A stretch of DNA of 64,000 nt from Nitrosospira lacus (GTDB lineage Bacteria; Pseudomonadota; Gammaproteobacteria; Burkholderiales; Nitrosomonadaceae): the NCBI RefSeq assembly GCF_000355765.4, contig NZ_CP021106.3, positions 372,001 to 436,000 on the forward strand, given 5' to 3'. The notes under the pieces were generated by a model. It was not told the origin of the DNA. It saw only the letters and a program-made list of their open reading frames with translations, and searched no databases. A program made the position numbers and the translations under genes. Below, in pieces: positions 1 through 9,622 of the stretch (the first letter of the stretch is position 1; every line of letters starts with the position of its first letter).

Positions 1-41
1 ACCTTCATGGTGAGTTCTGTACAACTGCCGGATCCAGGATA

Positions 42-1430
42 ATGTCCGCCGCCTTATCTGGCTGGCTGCATGCTTTCCGCATTTATACCCACCCCCGGGT
101 ATTGGGGATGCTGTCGCTGGGTTTCTCTGCCGGGTTGCCACTGCTGTTGGTACTGGGCACCCTATCATTCTGGTTGCGGGAAGCAGGCATCGAACGCTCC
201 ACTATCGGCCACCTGAGCTGGATCGGTTTGGCTTATGGCTTTAAATGGCTGTGGTCACCGCTGGTGGATCGTTTGTCATTGCCGTTATTAACCCGGCTTC
301 TGGGTCGGCGGCGTGCGTGGCTGTTGCTGTCGCAAATCGTTATCGCCATCGCACTAGCCGGTATGGCGAGTACCGACCCGATCGAGAACTTGACGTATAT
401 GGTTTTCTTTGCACTTGCTGTCGCTTTCGCTTCCGCCACCCAGGATATCGCGCTCGATGCCTATCGAATCGAAGCCGTAGCGCCAAGACTCCAGGGTGCC
501 ATGGCCGCCACTTATCAGGCAGGCTATCGTGTAGCCATGATCATGGCTTCCGCAGGCGTATTGTGGATAGCCGCAGCGGTAGACCCTTCGGAAGCCGCCT
601 ATGACTATGCGCCCTGGCGCACTGCCTACCTCGCGATGGCTGCATGCATGGCCGTGGGCATTATTACCACGCTTATCATCCGCGAGCCGGAAGTTCCTGT
701 CACTCATCTCATCGCAGAAAATGAAGGTCACGCCCGGGAGGTCATCGCTCACTGGAATCTGAACGCGCGACTCGCGCAAATGCTCGCCTGGCTGTATGGA
801 GCAATGATTGCGCCCTTCCGGGATTTTATTGTGCGTCATGGCCGGCAGGCATTGGTGATTCTGGCATTGATCGCGCTTTATCGCATCTCGGATGTCGTGA
901 TGGGTGTAATGAGCAATCCTTTTTATGTGGATATGGGCTATACCAAAGATGAGGTGGCAATGATCTCCAAAGTGTATGGCGTCATCATGACGATCACAGG
1001 CGCGGTCCTAGGCGGGGTGCTCACGGCAAAAATCGGTGTCATGCGTACGCTGTTTCTGGGAGCGGTATTATCGGCGGCAACCAATTTGCTGTTTGTCTGG
1101 CTGAGCGGCCGCGGACACGACCTGACCGGGCTTATATTCACCATCTCCGCCGATAATCTGTCTGCCGGCATCGCTTCTTCCGCTTTTATAGCCTATCTTT
1201 CCGGCCTGACTAATTCCGCCTACTCCGCCACGCAGTATGCACTGTTCAGTTCGGTAATGCTGTTGTTGCCAAAATTCATTGCCGGATTCAGCGGTGTATT
1301 CGTCGACGCTTACGGTTACGCCAGTTTTTTTACGGGCACGGCGTTGCTCGGCCTCCCGGTATTGGTATTAGTATGGTTAGCGGGGCAGGCAAAATTCAAG
1401 ACTGAGGATTCTCCGCCGCATGTCAAGTGA
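42..1430 (+). CDS. ampG: AmpG-like MFS permease
   Basis: A 462-residue polytopic membrane protein of the AmpG branch of the major facilitator superfamily, which imports anhydro-muropeptides from the periplasm during cell-wall recycling. The N-terminus has the family features: an early glycine-rich helix (GFSAGLPLLLVLGTLSFWL), the loop with WIGLAYGFKWLWSPLVDR, and a basic RRRAW stretch before the next helix. About 12 to 14 hydrophobic segments cover the whole length. The ATG follows CCAGGATA, a short Shine-Dalgarno, and the length fits the family. It converges with metW, whose stop lies 9 bp away, so the two are not co-transcribed. The substrate is inferred from family membership; another MFS substrate is possible. 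Confidence 0.85.
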   Translation: MSAALSGWLHAFRIYTHPRVLGMLSLGFSAGLPLLLVLGTLSFWLREAGIERSTIGHLSWIGLAYGFKWLWSPLVDRLSLPLLTRLLGRRRAWLLLSQIVIAIALAGMASTDPIENLTYMVFFALAVAFASATQDIALDAYRIEAVAPRLQGAMAATYQAGYRVAMIMASAGVLWIAAAVDPSEAAYDYAPWRTAYLAMAACMAVGIITTLIIREPEVPVTHLIAENEGHAREVIAHWNLNARLAQMLAWLYGAMIAPFRDFIVRHGRQALVILALIALYRISDVVMGVMSNPFYVDMGYTKDEVAMISKVYGVIMTITGAVLGGVLTAKIGVMRTLFLGAVLSAATNLLFVWLSGRGHDLTGLIFTISADNLSAGIASSAFIAYLSGLTNSAYSATQYALFSSVMLLLPKFIAGFSGVFVDAYGYASFFTGTALLGLPVLVLVWLAGQAKFKTEDSPPHVK

Positions 1431-1439
1431 CGCTGATGA

Positions 1440-2051
1440 CTACTTTTGTTGTTCAAATCGATAAAACGCCAGTGTTCCCAGTAAATTGGGCAGAAATGTA
1501 ATTTGATGATCTCCGCTCATTACCCTGCGCTCGAGAATATGCGCACCGTGCTGGCTGCAGAACTCTTCAAAATCACCCAGTGTACAGTTGTGAATGTTGG
1601 GTGTATCGAACCACTGGTAGGGTAGTGTTTCCGATACGGGCATATGACCGGACATGACCTGTAGCCGGTTTTTCCAGTAACCAAAGTTCGGGAACGATAC
1701 GATCCCCTCTTGGCTTACCCGCAGCATTTCCTTAACGATTCCCTCGGTGTGTTTTACCGCCTGCAACGTTTGTGAGAGAACCACGTAATCGAACGATCTC
1801 GATTCAAAACTTAGCAATCCCGATTCCAGATCGCTCTGGATTACATTGACTCCATTATTGAAACAAGCCAGGACATTGTCGTCATCTATCTCCACGCCAT
1901 AGCCGCGGATGTTGCGCATATCGCGCAGGAAACACAGCAACGAACCGTCGCCACAGCCTAAATCGAGTACCTTGGCGCCTGGTTTCACCCATGCGGCAAT
2001 AGCGGCGAAATCGGGCCTAATGGCGGTGGATGGGATAGTAGGGCTGGTCAC
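1440..2051 (-). CDS. metW: Methionine biosynthesis protein MetW
   Basis: A 203-residue class I SAM-methyltransferase-fold protein of the MetW family, which accompanies MetX in many betaproteobacteria and is thought to assist homoserine acylation. The SAM-binding motif VLDLGCGDGSLL (near residue 34), the acidic strand-end GVEIDDDN and the post-II segment FDYVVLSQTLQAVKH are visible, as is the C-terminal family block with FPNFGYWKNR. It is the last gene of a minus-strand run metX, hugZ-like, metW. metX and metW are normally directly adjacent; here a HugZ-like gene separates them, with 53 bp between it and metW. The exact biochemical role of MetW is not fully settled, but family assignment is firm. 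Confidence 0.92.
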   Translation of the reverse strand: MTSPTIPSTAIRPDFAAIAAWVKPGAKVLDLGCGDGSLLCFLRDMRNIRGYGVEIDDDNVLACFNNGVNVIQSDLESGLLSFESRSFDYVVLSQTLQAVKHTEGIVKEMLRVSQEGIVSFPNFGYWKNRLQVMSGHMPVSETLPYQWFDTPNIHNCTLGDFEEFCSQHGAHILERRVMSGDHQITFLPNLLGTLAFYRFEQQK

Positions 2052-2104
2052 GTCTTCGGTATTTGCAGGATTTGTTCATTCTGTTCGGAGATATATTATC
2101 AAAA

Positions 2105-2800
2105 TCATCTGGTTCTTTGCGCCATTTCAACCAAGGCATGCCGCGCCTGTCGCGCGTCGAGTACCATCTCCTCAAAATCAAAACGCAAATACCCCCCATC
2201 GGCGCATACATCGAAACCATCGCAGTCGATGCCCAGCATTTCGACATCCGATACCTCGCATTGGTGGAAGCGTTCACAATAACGCAGCAAAGTATCGCGA
2301 TGATCCGCATTCATATGTGCAATGACATCGTCCTCCTGCCCGATCAACGGATAGGCCGGCACCAGATAGCTGGCCGCCGAGACCCAATGAATTTTGCCGA
2401 AGCCGCCAATGTAGCGCAATGTCTGTGGCAGGATGCGGTAGAAAGAAAAGTCGCGCATGGCGAGATAGCTTTCCGCTTCCGGAAAATGGCGCAGATAGCG
2501 CACGGCAATACGGTGGTCGTCCTCCACCGGTTGCGCCATTCCCACCATTGTGACGCGCCCCTGCGACTGGATGTTCAAATCGTTGTAATTATGCGTAATG
2601 AGACTTACACGGGCATCAACGCGGATATTTCTGGTATGTTCCGCCAGCAGGCTGATAAGGACAAGCAGGCTGCCATCGTGGTCCACCAGATAATAAATAA
2701 TCGAGCCGAACGGATGGCCATTGAACTTCTCCGACAAGGTGCTCAAGACACCGTAGCGGTGAGTACGTAACATCCGGCGGGCTGCGCGCGCATTACTCAT
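2105..2800 (-). CDS. HugZ-like PNPOx/DUF2470 protein
   Basis: A 231-residue protein with two parts: an N-terminal split-barrel flavin- or heme-binding domain of the pyridoxamine-phosphate-oxidase-like type (residues about 1-150, starting RRMLRTHRYGVLSTLS and containing HPFGSIIYYLVDHDGS) and a C-terminal DUF2470 domain (from about 160, with HMNADHRDTLLRY). This is the architecture of HugZ/HutZ heme-utilisation proteins, which bind and can degrade heme; many relatives are uncharacterised. It sits between metX and metW on the same strand, which gives no functional hint. The ATG start matches the usual beginning of the family. Heme breakdown is inferred from domain architecture only. Confidence 0.75.
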   Translation of the reverse strand: MSNARAARRMLRTHRYGVLSTLSEKFNGHPFGSIIYYLVDHDGSLLVLISLLAEHTRNIRVDARVSLITHNYNDLNIQSQGRVTMVGMAQPVEDDHRIAVRYLRHFPEAESYLAMRDFSFYRILPQTLRYIGGFGKIHWVSAASYLVPAYPLIGQEDDVIAHMNADHRDTLLRYCERFHQCEVSDVEMLGIDCDGFDVCADGGYLRFDFEEMVLDARQARHALVEMAQRTR

Positions 2801-2931
2801 GGAGGCTTCTCGGGCAACTCGAGTTCCGGATTAGGCGCATTTGCCCCCGCCATTGCGGTGAATCGGCCAGGACGTACGGCGAAGCAACGGCCTGCAGGAT
2901 TTCAAGCATATCCATGATCACTATCTTCGGC

Positions 2932-4059
2932 CTATATGACAATGTTGTCCATATAGGCCCGCATCAGCCTGTGATAATGACGGTCTTCCATCAGGAAGGA
3001 GTCGTGGCCGTGGCTGGAAGTGATTTCCGCGTAGCTCACATTGAGTTCATTATCCAGCAATGCCCTGACAATGGCACGCGAGCGCTCGGGCGAAAAACGC
3101 CAGTCAGTGGTAAACGACAGCACCAGAAATTTTGCCTTGGCGGCGCGGAATGCCGCGCTCAAATCATTGTTATGCAGGTACGCAGGGTCAAAATAATCGA
3201 GTGCCTTGGTCATGAGCAAGTAGGTATTGGCATCAAATTGGTCAGCAAATTTATCTCCCTGGTAGCGCAAATAAGACTCGATTTCGAACTCCACGTCGAA
3301 ACCGAATGCAAGCGCTCCGTTACGCAACTCCCGCCCGAATTTGGCAGCCATCGCGTCATCCGACAAATAAGTAATGTGCCCCAGCATGCGGGCAAGCCTT
3401 AAACCGCGCCGTGGTATCGCGCTGTGCGAATAGTAGTCTCCACCGTGGAAATCCGGGTCGGTAATGATGGCCTGGCGGGCCACGTCGTTGAATGCGATGT
3501 TCTGTGCAGTCAGTTTGGCGGCGGCGGCAATCACCAGCGCATGCCGCACCCTTTCCGGAAAATCGAGCGTCCATTGCAACGCCTGCATACCGCCAAGGCT
3601 GCCGCCCGCCACTGCGGCGAACTGATCGATGCCAAGATGGTCTGCCAGCCTTACCTGGGTTTGCACCCAGTCTTCCACCGTTACCACCGGAAAATCCGGA
3701 CCATAGTATTTTCCGGTCTTTGGATTGATGCTGGCCGGCCCGGTGGAACCATGACAGCCACCGAGATTATTCACGCCCACCACAAAAAACTTGCGTGTAT
3801 CAATGGATTTGCCCGGACCGATCATGTTGTTCCACCAACCTGCGCTTTTGGGGCTATCCGCGTAACAGCCTGCTAAATGGTGATTGCCGGAAAGCGCGTG
3901 ACATACCAGCACGGCGTTGGATTTGGCCGCATTAAGGTCGCCGTAGGTTTCATATACCAACTCGTAGTCTTCAAGCACTGCGCCGCTCTTCAAATACAGC
4001 GGTGTGTTGAAGCGTGCGCTTCGCGGCGCAACAATATCAATCGAACCGGAATCTTGCAT
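2932..4059 (-). CDS. metX: Homoserine O-acyltransferase MetX
   Basis: A 375-residue alpha/beta-hydrolase-fold acyltransferase for the first committed step of methionine synthesis, acylation of homoserine. Family motifs are seen in order: [25 protein letters not shown], the GP.KSIDT loop with [12 protein letters not shown], the nucleophile elbow [12 protein letters not shown] (Ser within), and the C-terminal Asp and His of the triad in FTTDWRFSP and SSHGHDSFL. Many betaproteobacterial MetX enzymes with MetW use succinyl-CoA rather than acetyl-CoA, so the acyl donor cannot be decided by eye. The length fits the family. No clear Shine-Dalgarno precedes the ATG. It heads the metX, hugZ-like, metW run. 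Confidence 0.92.
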   Translation of the reverse strand: MQDSGSIDIVAPRSARFNTPLYLKSGAVLEDYELVYETYGDLNAAKSNAVLVCHALSGNHHLAGCYADSPKSAGWWNNMIGPGKSIDTRKFFVVGVNNLGGCHGSTGPASINPKTGKYYGPDFPVVTVEDWVQTQVRLADHLGIDQFAAVAGGSLGGMQALQWTLDFPERVRHALVIAAAAKLTAQNIAFNDVARQAIITDPDFHGGDYYSHSAIPRRGLRLARMLGHITYLSDDAMAAKFGRELRNGALAFGFDVEFEIESYLRYQGDKFADQFDANTYLLMTKALDYFDPAYLHNNDLSAAFRAAKAKFLVLSFTTDWRFSPERSRAIVRALLDNELNVSYAEITSSHGHDSFLMEDRHYHRLMRAYMDNIVI

Positions 4060-4438
4060 CAGAAATCATTCATGAGAAAAAACGTTTACGCTTAGAGGCG
4101 TATCAAAAAAAATGCTGCGCAAGAATGCCAGAAAATAACAGCGACTTTGATTCCCTCGCATTTCCAGGGCTCAAACGCATCGGCGGCTGGCACTCATGCA
4201 ATCCGGGATCGGTAATCATAGTCAAATACCGTTAACAATCCTTGAGCGCATATCCCAACCTGGGCGGAATACTCGCCTCCGCTCCATCTCGATGCTTCGT
4301 TGCCCGAAGAAAAATATCACTTATCCAGGTATCATGCCGCGGCATGTCCCCTCCGCCCTCGTTTGCCACTCATTGGAGAAAAAGTTGGCAAACAAGTTCA
4401 CCCGTGATCCGCTTTTTGAGAAGCTGCATCAATCTCGA
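4060..4438. other. Intergenic region upstream of metX
   Basis: This stretch separates the start of metX from the stop of ptsI, both on the minus strand, so it should carry the metX promoter. Short open frames exist on the plus strand but have no Shine-Dalgarno and no recognisable protein. No SAM-responsive riboswitch fold was recognised. Confidence 0.5.
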
Positions 4439-6166
4439 TCAGCTATTCAGTTTCGCCAATAATGCTTGAATTTTTGCCGGATCATCGGCCTTGAGCATCT
4501 TCTGCGTGAGCGGAATGATATCAGACAGATTGCTCCTTAATACTTCTCGTTTCACAGTCAATAGTTGTGCGGGGTGCATGGAAAAAAGCCGCAGGCCGAA
4601 GCCCAATAGCAACCGGGTAAACAATATATCTCCCGCCATTTCGCCGCAGACCGTCACGGGCACGCCGGTTCGGTTGGCACTCCGAATGATATGTGCAACC
4701 AGCCGCAGCACTGCCGGATGAAGGGAATCGTAGAGGTGCGCCACCGAATCGTCGGCACGATCTATGGCAAGCGTATACTGAATCAAATCGTTGGTGCCGA
4801 TGGACAGGAAATCCAATTTGCGCATAAAAATATCGAGACACAGCGCCGCGGCGGGAACCTCTATCATGCCACCTACCTGGATTTTCTCGTCGAACAGAAG
4901 CTTTTCGTGGCGCAGGCTTTGCTTGGCATTCTCAATCAAGTGCAATGTCTGCGTAATTTCGGCAACACTGGAGAGCATCGGCACCAGAATACGCATCTGG
5001 CCATAACGCGAAGCGCGCAAGATCGCTCGCAACTGCGTATGGAACATTTGTGGTTCGGCCAGACAAAGGCGGATGGCGCGCAATCCGAGTGCCGGGTTGG
5101 CCGCTACGCGCTTGGCGCTATCGAGATTCTTGTCGGCGCCCAGATCGAATGTACGAATTGTCACGGGCAGCCCTCGCATTTTTCGCGCCACCGTACGATA
5201 AGCTTCGAATTGCTCGTCCTCGTCAGGCAGGGTGTCGCGATTGAGAAATAAAAATTCACTGCGAAATAAGCCGATGCCGGTAGCGCCGTTCTCTTTGACC
5301 TGTTCGATATCCTGAGGGAGTTCGATATTGGCGTGCAGCTCCACTGTAGTGCCATCGAGCGTCGTGGCAGCGGTTGTTTTGATGCGTTTCAGCTTCTGCT
5401 TTTCCAGCTCAAATTGGCTCTGGCGCAACCGGTATTCCGATAGCACATGCTTGTCAGGATCAACGATCACGACGCCCTGATTGCCGTCCACGATCAGAAT
5501 GTCATTATCGCGGATCAGGCGGCGAGCTTGATGCAGCGCTACAATGGACGGAATATTGAGACTGCGCGCGACGATGGCCGTATGGGAAGTCAAACCGCCC
5601 AAATCGGTAAGAAACGCGCTAAACCGGTGCTGCTTATATTGAATGACATCGGCAGGGCTTAAGTCATGGGCAACCAGAATGCTGTCGCCATCACGCCTCA
5701 GCGATGTGGGAACATAACCTGGATGCCCCAGCAAGACTTTCAGTACACGCTCCACCACCTGGATCACATCGGTTTTGCGTTCGCGCAGATAGGGGTCTTC
5801 AATCTCCTCAAACTGGGCCATCAATACGCCCATCTGCTGAGTAACCGCCCATTCAGCATTGCACTGATTCTGGGCAATGTAGGTTTTGGCCGCAGTGGAA
5901 AGCGTGGGATCGTCCAGAATCATCCGGTGCAGATCAAGGAATGCGCCATATTCCGCAGCTGCGGGACCATCGACAACAGAAGCATGCAGGGCTTCAAGTT
6001 CCTCGCGAACCGCTGTGAAGGCGGTGTCAAGTCGAGATATCTCATTGCTGACCTGATCCGGCGGCACGATGTGATGTGCCACCTCCAGCGCAGCATGGGA
6101 AGCCAGATAAGCGTGACCTATGGCAATACCGCCGGAAACGCCCACACCATGCAACGCGAAGCTCAC
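4439..6166 (-). CDS. ptsI: PTS enzyme I
   Basis: A 575-residue phosphoenolpyruvate-protein phosphotransferase that moves phosphate from PEP to HPr. The phospho-histidine motif is seen in GGLTSHTAIVARS (near residue 190). The C-terminal PEP-binding barrel shows GIGLFRSEFLFLNR, FDLGADK, NPALGLRAIRLCL, GGMIEVPAA with its acidic ligand, DFLSIGTNDLIQYTLA, and VCGEMAGD with the catalytic Cys. The length is that of a stand-alone enzyme I. It overlaps ptsH by 4 bp, which suggests translational coupling. No sugar-specific EIIB or EIIC follows, so the system is probably regulatory rather than for uptake, as is usual in betaproteobacteria. Confidence 0.96.
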   Translation of the reverse strand: MSFALHGVGVSGGIAIGHAYLASHAALEVAHHIVPPDQVSNEISRLDTAFTAVREELEALHASVVDGPAAAEYGAFLDLHRMILDDPTLSTAAKTYIAQNQCNAEWAVTQQMGVLMAQFEEIEDPYLRERKTDVIQVVERVLKVLLGHPGYVPTSLRRDGDSILVAHDLSPADVIQYKQHRFSAFLTDLGGLTSHTAIVARSLNIPSIVALHQARRLIRDNDILIVDGNQGVVIVDPDKHVLSEYRLRQSQFELEKQKLKRIKTTAATTLDGTTVELHANIELPQDIEQVKENGATGIGLFRSEFLFLNRDTLPDEDEQFEAYRTVARKMRGLPVTIRTFDLGADKNLDSAKRVAANPALGLRAIRLCLAEPQMFHTQLRAILRASRYGQMRILVPMLSSVAEITQTLHLIENAKQSLRHEKLLFDEKIQVGGMIEVPAAALCLDIFMRKLDFLSIGTNDLIQYTLAIDRADDSVAHLYDSLHPAVLRLVAHIIRSANRTGVPVTVCGEMAGDILFTRLLLGFGLRLFSMHPAQLLTVKREVLRSNLSDIIPLTQKMLKADDPAKIQALLAKLNS

Positions 6167-6432
6167 TCACTTTCCCCGAAATAATCCTCGATCAGATTTA
6201 CCAGCGCCTGCATGGCTTCGGTTTCATCCGCACCGTTCGTTTCGATACTCAGAATGACTCCCTTGCTTGCGGCCAGCATCATCACACCCATGATACTTTT
6301 CGCATTAACCCTACGGTCGTTTCGCGATAACCACACTTCACTCTTAAATTTACTGGCCAACTGGGTTAATCTGGCCGAAGCACGCGCATGCAGACCCAGT
6401 TTGTTGATGATTTCAATCTCTCTATATTGCAT
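6163..6432 (-). CDS. ptsH: Phosphocarrier protein HPr
   Basis: An 89-residue HPr. His15 lies in GLHARASA and Ser46 in AKSIMGVMML, exactly at the canonical positions when translation begins at MQYREIEI. A longer frame continues 14 codons upstream, but that would extend HPr beyond its usual size and shift both residues, so the inner ATG was chosen. The gene overlaps the upstream EIIA gene by 11 bp and ptsI by 4 bp, forming a tight EIIA-HPr-EI operon. The conserved Ser46 region means regulation by an HPr kinase is possible; hprK is not in the window. Confidence 0.95.
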   Translation of the reverse strand: MQYREIEIINKLGLHARASARLTQLASKFKSEVWLSRNDRRVNAKSIMGVMMLAASKGVILSIETNGADETEAMQALVNLIEDYFGESE

Positions 6433-6826
6433 CCTGCGGCCTCGAGTCAATGCGCATGACACCTTCCCTCCCACCGGTCAGCGCCTTATCCCTAACCACT
6501 GCGAGGGGTTCGTTGCGATAGGTGAGCGCTCGCACCAGCATAGGCAGATTGACTCCAGCGAGACATTCCACCCTGCCGGGGCTAACCAGCCGAGTGGCGA
6601 TATTGCAGGGCGTTGCACCGCAAATATCACTCAATACCAGCACACCATCGCCACAATCGAGTTGTTTGACCAATTCCAGCGCTTTAGGCACAACAGCGTC
6701 AGGATCATCCTTGTTGGTAATACTCAGATAGGTCAAATGCGGCGATTCCTCTCCCAGGACATGGTTGGCGCAATGGATAAGACTGTCACCCAGATTGCCA
6801 TGAGAAATAACCAGGATTCCGATCAT
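6422..6826 (-). CDS. PTS EIIA component, mannose family
   Basis: A 134-residue EIIA domain of the mannose/fructose type (ManX-like), which accepts phosphate from HPr. The active His9 is in MIGILVISHG, followed by the conserved LGDSLIHCANHVLG, and the dimer-interface segment VLVLSDICGATPCNIA. The ATG giving MIGILVISHG was preferred over a GTG five codons earlier because family members begin there. No EIIB or EIIC partner is visible. In betaproteobacteria this soluble EIIA with HPr and EI is part of a phosphorylation relay that senses nutrient status; that role is inferred from context. Confidence 0.88.
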   Translation of the reverse strand: MIGILVISHGNLGDSLIHCANHVLGEESPHLTYLSITNKDDPDAVVPKALELVKQLDCGDGVLVLSDICGATPCNIATRLVSPGRVECLAGVNLPMLVRALTYRNEPLAVVRDKALTGGREGVMRIDSRPQDAI

Positions 6827-6863
6827 GTTCGTTCCCGCCACTTTTTATCAGGGGAGAAATACA

Positions 6864-7811
6864 TTAGTTAAACATCTTTTCAAGCGCATCCAGCATCATC
6901 CCAGCAGCGTTGAAACCCGTCTGGTCAGCAATCTCCCGCATGCAGGTCGGGCTCGTAACGTTAATTTCGGTAAGGTAGTTCCCGATCACATCCAACCCAA
7001 CCAGCATCAGGCCTTTATCATATAGCGCGGGACCCAGCGCTTCAGCGATTTCACGGTCGCGCCGGGTAAGCAACTGCGCCACGCCTGTGCCGCCCACGTT
7101 AAGATTGCCGCGCGATTCACCTGCCTTCGGGATACGTGCGAGGGTGTAAGGCACAGGCTGCCCCGCTATAAGCAGAATGCGTTTATCACCTTGGGTGATT
7201 TCGGGGATATAGCGCTGCGCCATGATCGTACGCGTACCGTAATGCGTAAGCGTTTCCAGAATCACGCTGATATTATGATCAGCGCTATGAATGCGAAACA
7301 CGCTGGCTCCACCCATGCCGTCAAGCGGTTTCAGTACGATGTCGCCATATTCAGCAAGGAAATCACGAATCAAATTTTCCTGCCGTGTCACCAAAGTCGG
7401 GGCGGTAAATTGCGGAAACTTTGCTATGGCGAGTTTCTCATTATGATCCCGCACCCCTCGCGGGCTATTGACGACGCGAGCACCCTGCTTTTCCGCCAGT
7501 TCCAGCAAGTAGGTACTGTAGACATACTCCATATTGAATGGTGGATCCTTGCGCATCAGCACCACGCTAAATTCTTGCAGTGGCGTTTCCTTCGGCTCCG
7601 CTGTCCGATACCAATGATGTCCGTCGGCCCCGGATGTAAGTTCCAGTGCGCGTGCAAATCCAATTGTCTCGCCGCGCCTCCATACCAAGTCCCCTTGCTC
7701 CATGCTAAACAGCTGATGACCGCGCGTGGCTGCTTCACGCATCATGGCAAAGCTCGAGTCTTTATAAGGCCTGATGGAATCCAGCTGGTCGAGAATGAAG
7801 GCGAGTTTCAT
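6864..7811 (-). CDS. gshB: Glutathione synthetase
   Basis: A 315-residue ATP-grasp enzyme that joins gamma-glutamylcysteine and glycine to make glutathione. The N-terminal family segment MKLAFILDQLDSIRPYKDSS, the DPPFNMEYVYSTYLLE substrate-binding block, VLKPLDGMGGASVF (ATP-grasp loop), QRYIPEITQGDKRILL, and the magnesium-binding EINVTSPTCMREI near the end are all present. The length matches the E. coli enzyme (316 residues). It lies upstream of the PTS operon on the same strand, with 37 bp to the EIIA gene. gshA is not in the window. No clear Shine-Dalgarno precedes the ATG. Confidence 0.95.
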   Translation of the reverse strand: MKLAFILDQLDSIRPYKDSSFAMMREAATRGHQLFSMEQGDLVWRRGETIGFARALELTSGADGHHWYRTAEPKETPLQEFSVVLMRKDPPFNMEYVYSTYLLELAEKQGARVVNSPRGVRDHNEKLAIAKFPQFTAPTLVTRQENLIRDFLAEYGDIVLKPLDGMGGASVFRIHSADHNISVILETLTHYGTRTIMAQRYIPEITQGDKRILLIAGQPVPYTLARIPKAGESRGNLNVGGTGVAQLLTRRDREIAEALGPALYDKGLMLVGLDVIGNYLTEINVTSPTCMREIADQTGFNAAGMMLDALEKMFN

Positions 7812-8050
7812 TTATTATTGCTGATCAGTTATTTTTGGAGCGGACAGGTTGTCAGGCGAGCGCGGGCTCGTTATGCACACGGTACTTTCAGGCATATCCA
7901 TCGTTCCCGATCGAGAATCGGGATCGCCCGGAACAGCGCCAAGGTAGACTTCCGCATGGAATAAAGAGGATGTTTACTGGAAATTTACATTGTAGCACCA
8001 CGTGTTAGCGGAACCCGTGAATATTGGAATCGTGCATGGGAACTCGGAAA

Positions 8051-9622
8051 CTAGTGTAGTTCGCCCATCGTATACAGCTCCGTCCGAAAATCGGTTTTGT
8101 ATTTTTGTGGAAGTTCGGCCTCCGCCGCGACGGCCTGGTCATGGCTTGGATAAATTCCGTACGAAACCCTGAATCTGGCTTCGCCGTCATTGGTTACCGG
8201 ATGTACAAAAAGGTCGGATAAATTTACCAGATGCTGAGCACGAATCAGAAATCGCTCCATCCGGTCGGGCTGAACATTCTCAGTTGCAAATAACTGAATA
8301 CTATAATAACTTTTATCCACAGTCGCTATCATTTGCCTGGTTGCCTCGATTCTTTGCTCTAACAGCTTATGCCCCGCCAACTTGACTCCGCCAACATCCA
8401 GCCCGGCGGTTGCATGTCTTTCGGTTGCACGGCCTAACCCGTCCTGGGTGGATGCGCTTGTTCCTGCCGCCGTCGGCAGGGGTCCTTTCGGCGTAGAGGG
8501 TCCGGGCGATGGGGACGGCGGAGGGGACGCGGAAAGCGCGGGCGGAACAGCGGGCACGGAAGATCCGAGTACAGGTGCTGCTGCCGGAGGGATACCGGGA
8601 GCAGCTAAGGCAACCGCCGGGGGAGATATCGGGGCAGAGAGCGGAACTGATGCTACCACTTCAGCGGATACCGGAGCTACAGTGGGGGCAACGCTGGTGG
8701 GTGTAGAGTACTGGGCTTGCCAGCCCAGTACTCCCAGCATTACCACGGCAAACATGGCGCCCGCACCTGCTATGCGGCGATTCGGCACATGAGGGCGTTT
8801 GATCCCGGAATCGTTGATGGCCGCTCTGGCATGATGGGCGTCTATGGCTCGAGCATGGACCGAAAATGCCGCCAACAGGGATTTATCAGCAAGAATGTTT
8901 ATCCGGTGAGTGAGCCCACCGGAAGCCGCGGCAATTAATTTTACCGCCTCAGGAGTAAAAATATCCGGGCCGCGATAACCAGCGGCGCGCATGCGGTGCA
9001 GGAGATAGCCGTTCACTGCTTCAGCCCCGAACGGGTGTAGCATTAAGTGGTGCGTGATGCGATTCTTCAACTGACGCATGGGTGGCAAAGCGAGCGTATG
9101 TTCGAGTTCAGGCTGACCAAACAGAACAATTTGCAATAGCTTGTGATGGGATGATTCAAGTTCGTAGAACAATCGTAACGCTTCCAGTGTCTCTGTCGGC
9201 AGGGTGTGGGCTTCATCTACCAACAGCACCACTTGTTTGCCAGCATATTTCTCGATCAGCGCATTCTGCAAGTCACATATTGCAACGATGGTGCGTGCTT
9301 CGGACATCGCGCTTTCAGCAAGCTCAAACTTTAATTCGCCGGCCATTGCATGGAAAAGTTCATCTCGCGACAGATTCTCCTTCCCCAGATACACGGTTTT
9401 CACCCCGGAAGGTAACCGTGTCATCAGTACCTGACATAAGGTGGTTTTTCCACTCCCTCTTTCTCCGGTGAGCTGGATAATGCCCTCGACCCCCTCACCA
9501 TGTGTCAGCACATAGATGAGCGCGTCCAGCGTCGCGCCTCTACCGCCTCCCTCATAAAAAGAATCGGGGAGTGCTGTATGGGCAAATGGCTGTTCAGAAA
9601 GCCCGAAATGTCCAAGGTACAT
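8051..9622 (-). CDS. ExeA/DamX-like AAA ATPase with SPOR domain
   Basis: A 523-residue membrane protein. Residues about 1-265 form an ExeA/MshM-type AAA ATPase: the start MYLGHFGLSEQPF is typical of the family, Walker A is GERGSGKTTL and Walker B is VVLLVDEAH. One transmembrane helix follows (GAMFAVVMLGVLGW), then a long Ala/Pro/Ser-rich linker, and at the C-terminus a SPOR-like peptidoglycan-binding domain (YYSIQLFATEN to the end). A longer frame exists upstream, but the family N-terminus fixes the start at this ATG. The architecture suggests an ATPase on the cytoplasmic side coupled to denuded glycan at the septum or to an envelope machine. No secretion genes are next to it, so the partner is unknown. 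Confidence 0.8.
   Translation of the reverse strand: MYLGHFGLSEQPFAHTALPDSFYEGGGRGATLDALIYVLTHGEGVEGIIQLTGERGSGKTTLCQVLMTRLPSGVKTVYLGKENLSRDELFHAMAGELKFELAESAMSEARTIVAICDLQNALIEKYAGKQVVLLVDEAHTLPTETLEALRLFYELESSHHKLLQIVLFGQPELEHTLALPPMRQLKNRITHHLMLHPFGAEAVNGYLLHRMRAAGYRGPDIFTPEAVKLIAAASGGLTHRINILADKSLLAAFSVHARAIDAHHARAAINDSGIKRPHVPNRRIAGAGAMFAVVMLGVLGWQAQYSTPTSVAPTVAPVSAEVVASVPLSAPISPPAVALAAPGIPPAAAPVLGSSVPAVPPALSASPPPSPSPGPSTPKGPLPTAAGTSASTQDGLGRATERHATAGLDVGGVKLAGHKLLEQRIEATRQMIATVDKSYYSIQLFATENVQPDRMERFLIRAQHLVNLSDLFVHPVTNDGEARFRVSYGIYPSHDQAVAAEAELPQKYKTDFRTELYTMGELH

Noticed and set aside
8382-8792. 136-codon plus-strand frame opposite the ATPase linker
   Set aside because: It is the antisense of the Ala/Pro/Ser-rich linker; its Gly/Ala/Thr-rich content is a by-product of that composition.
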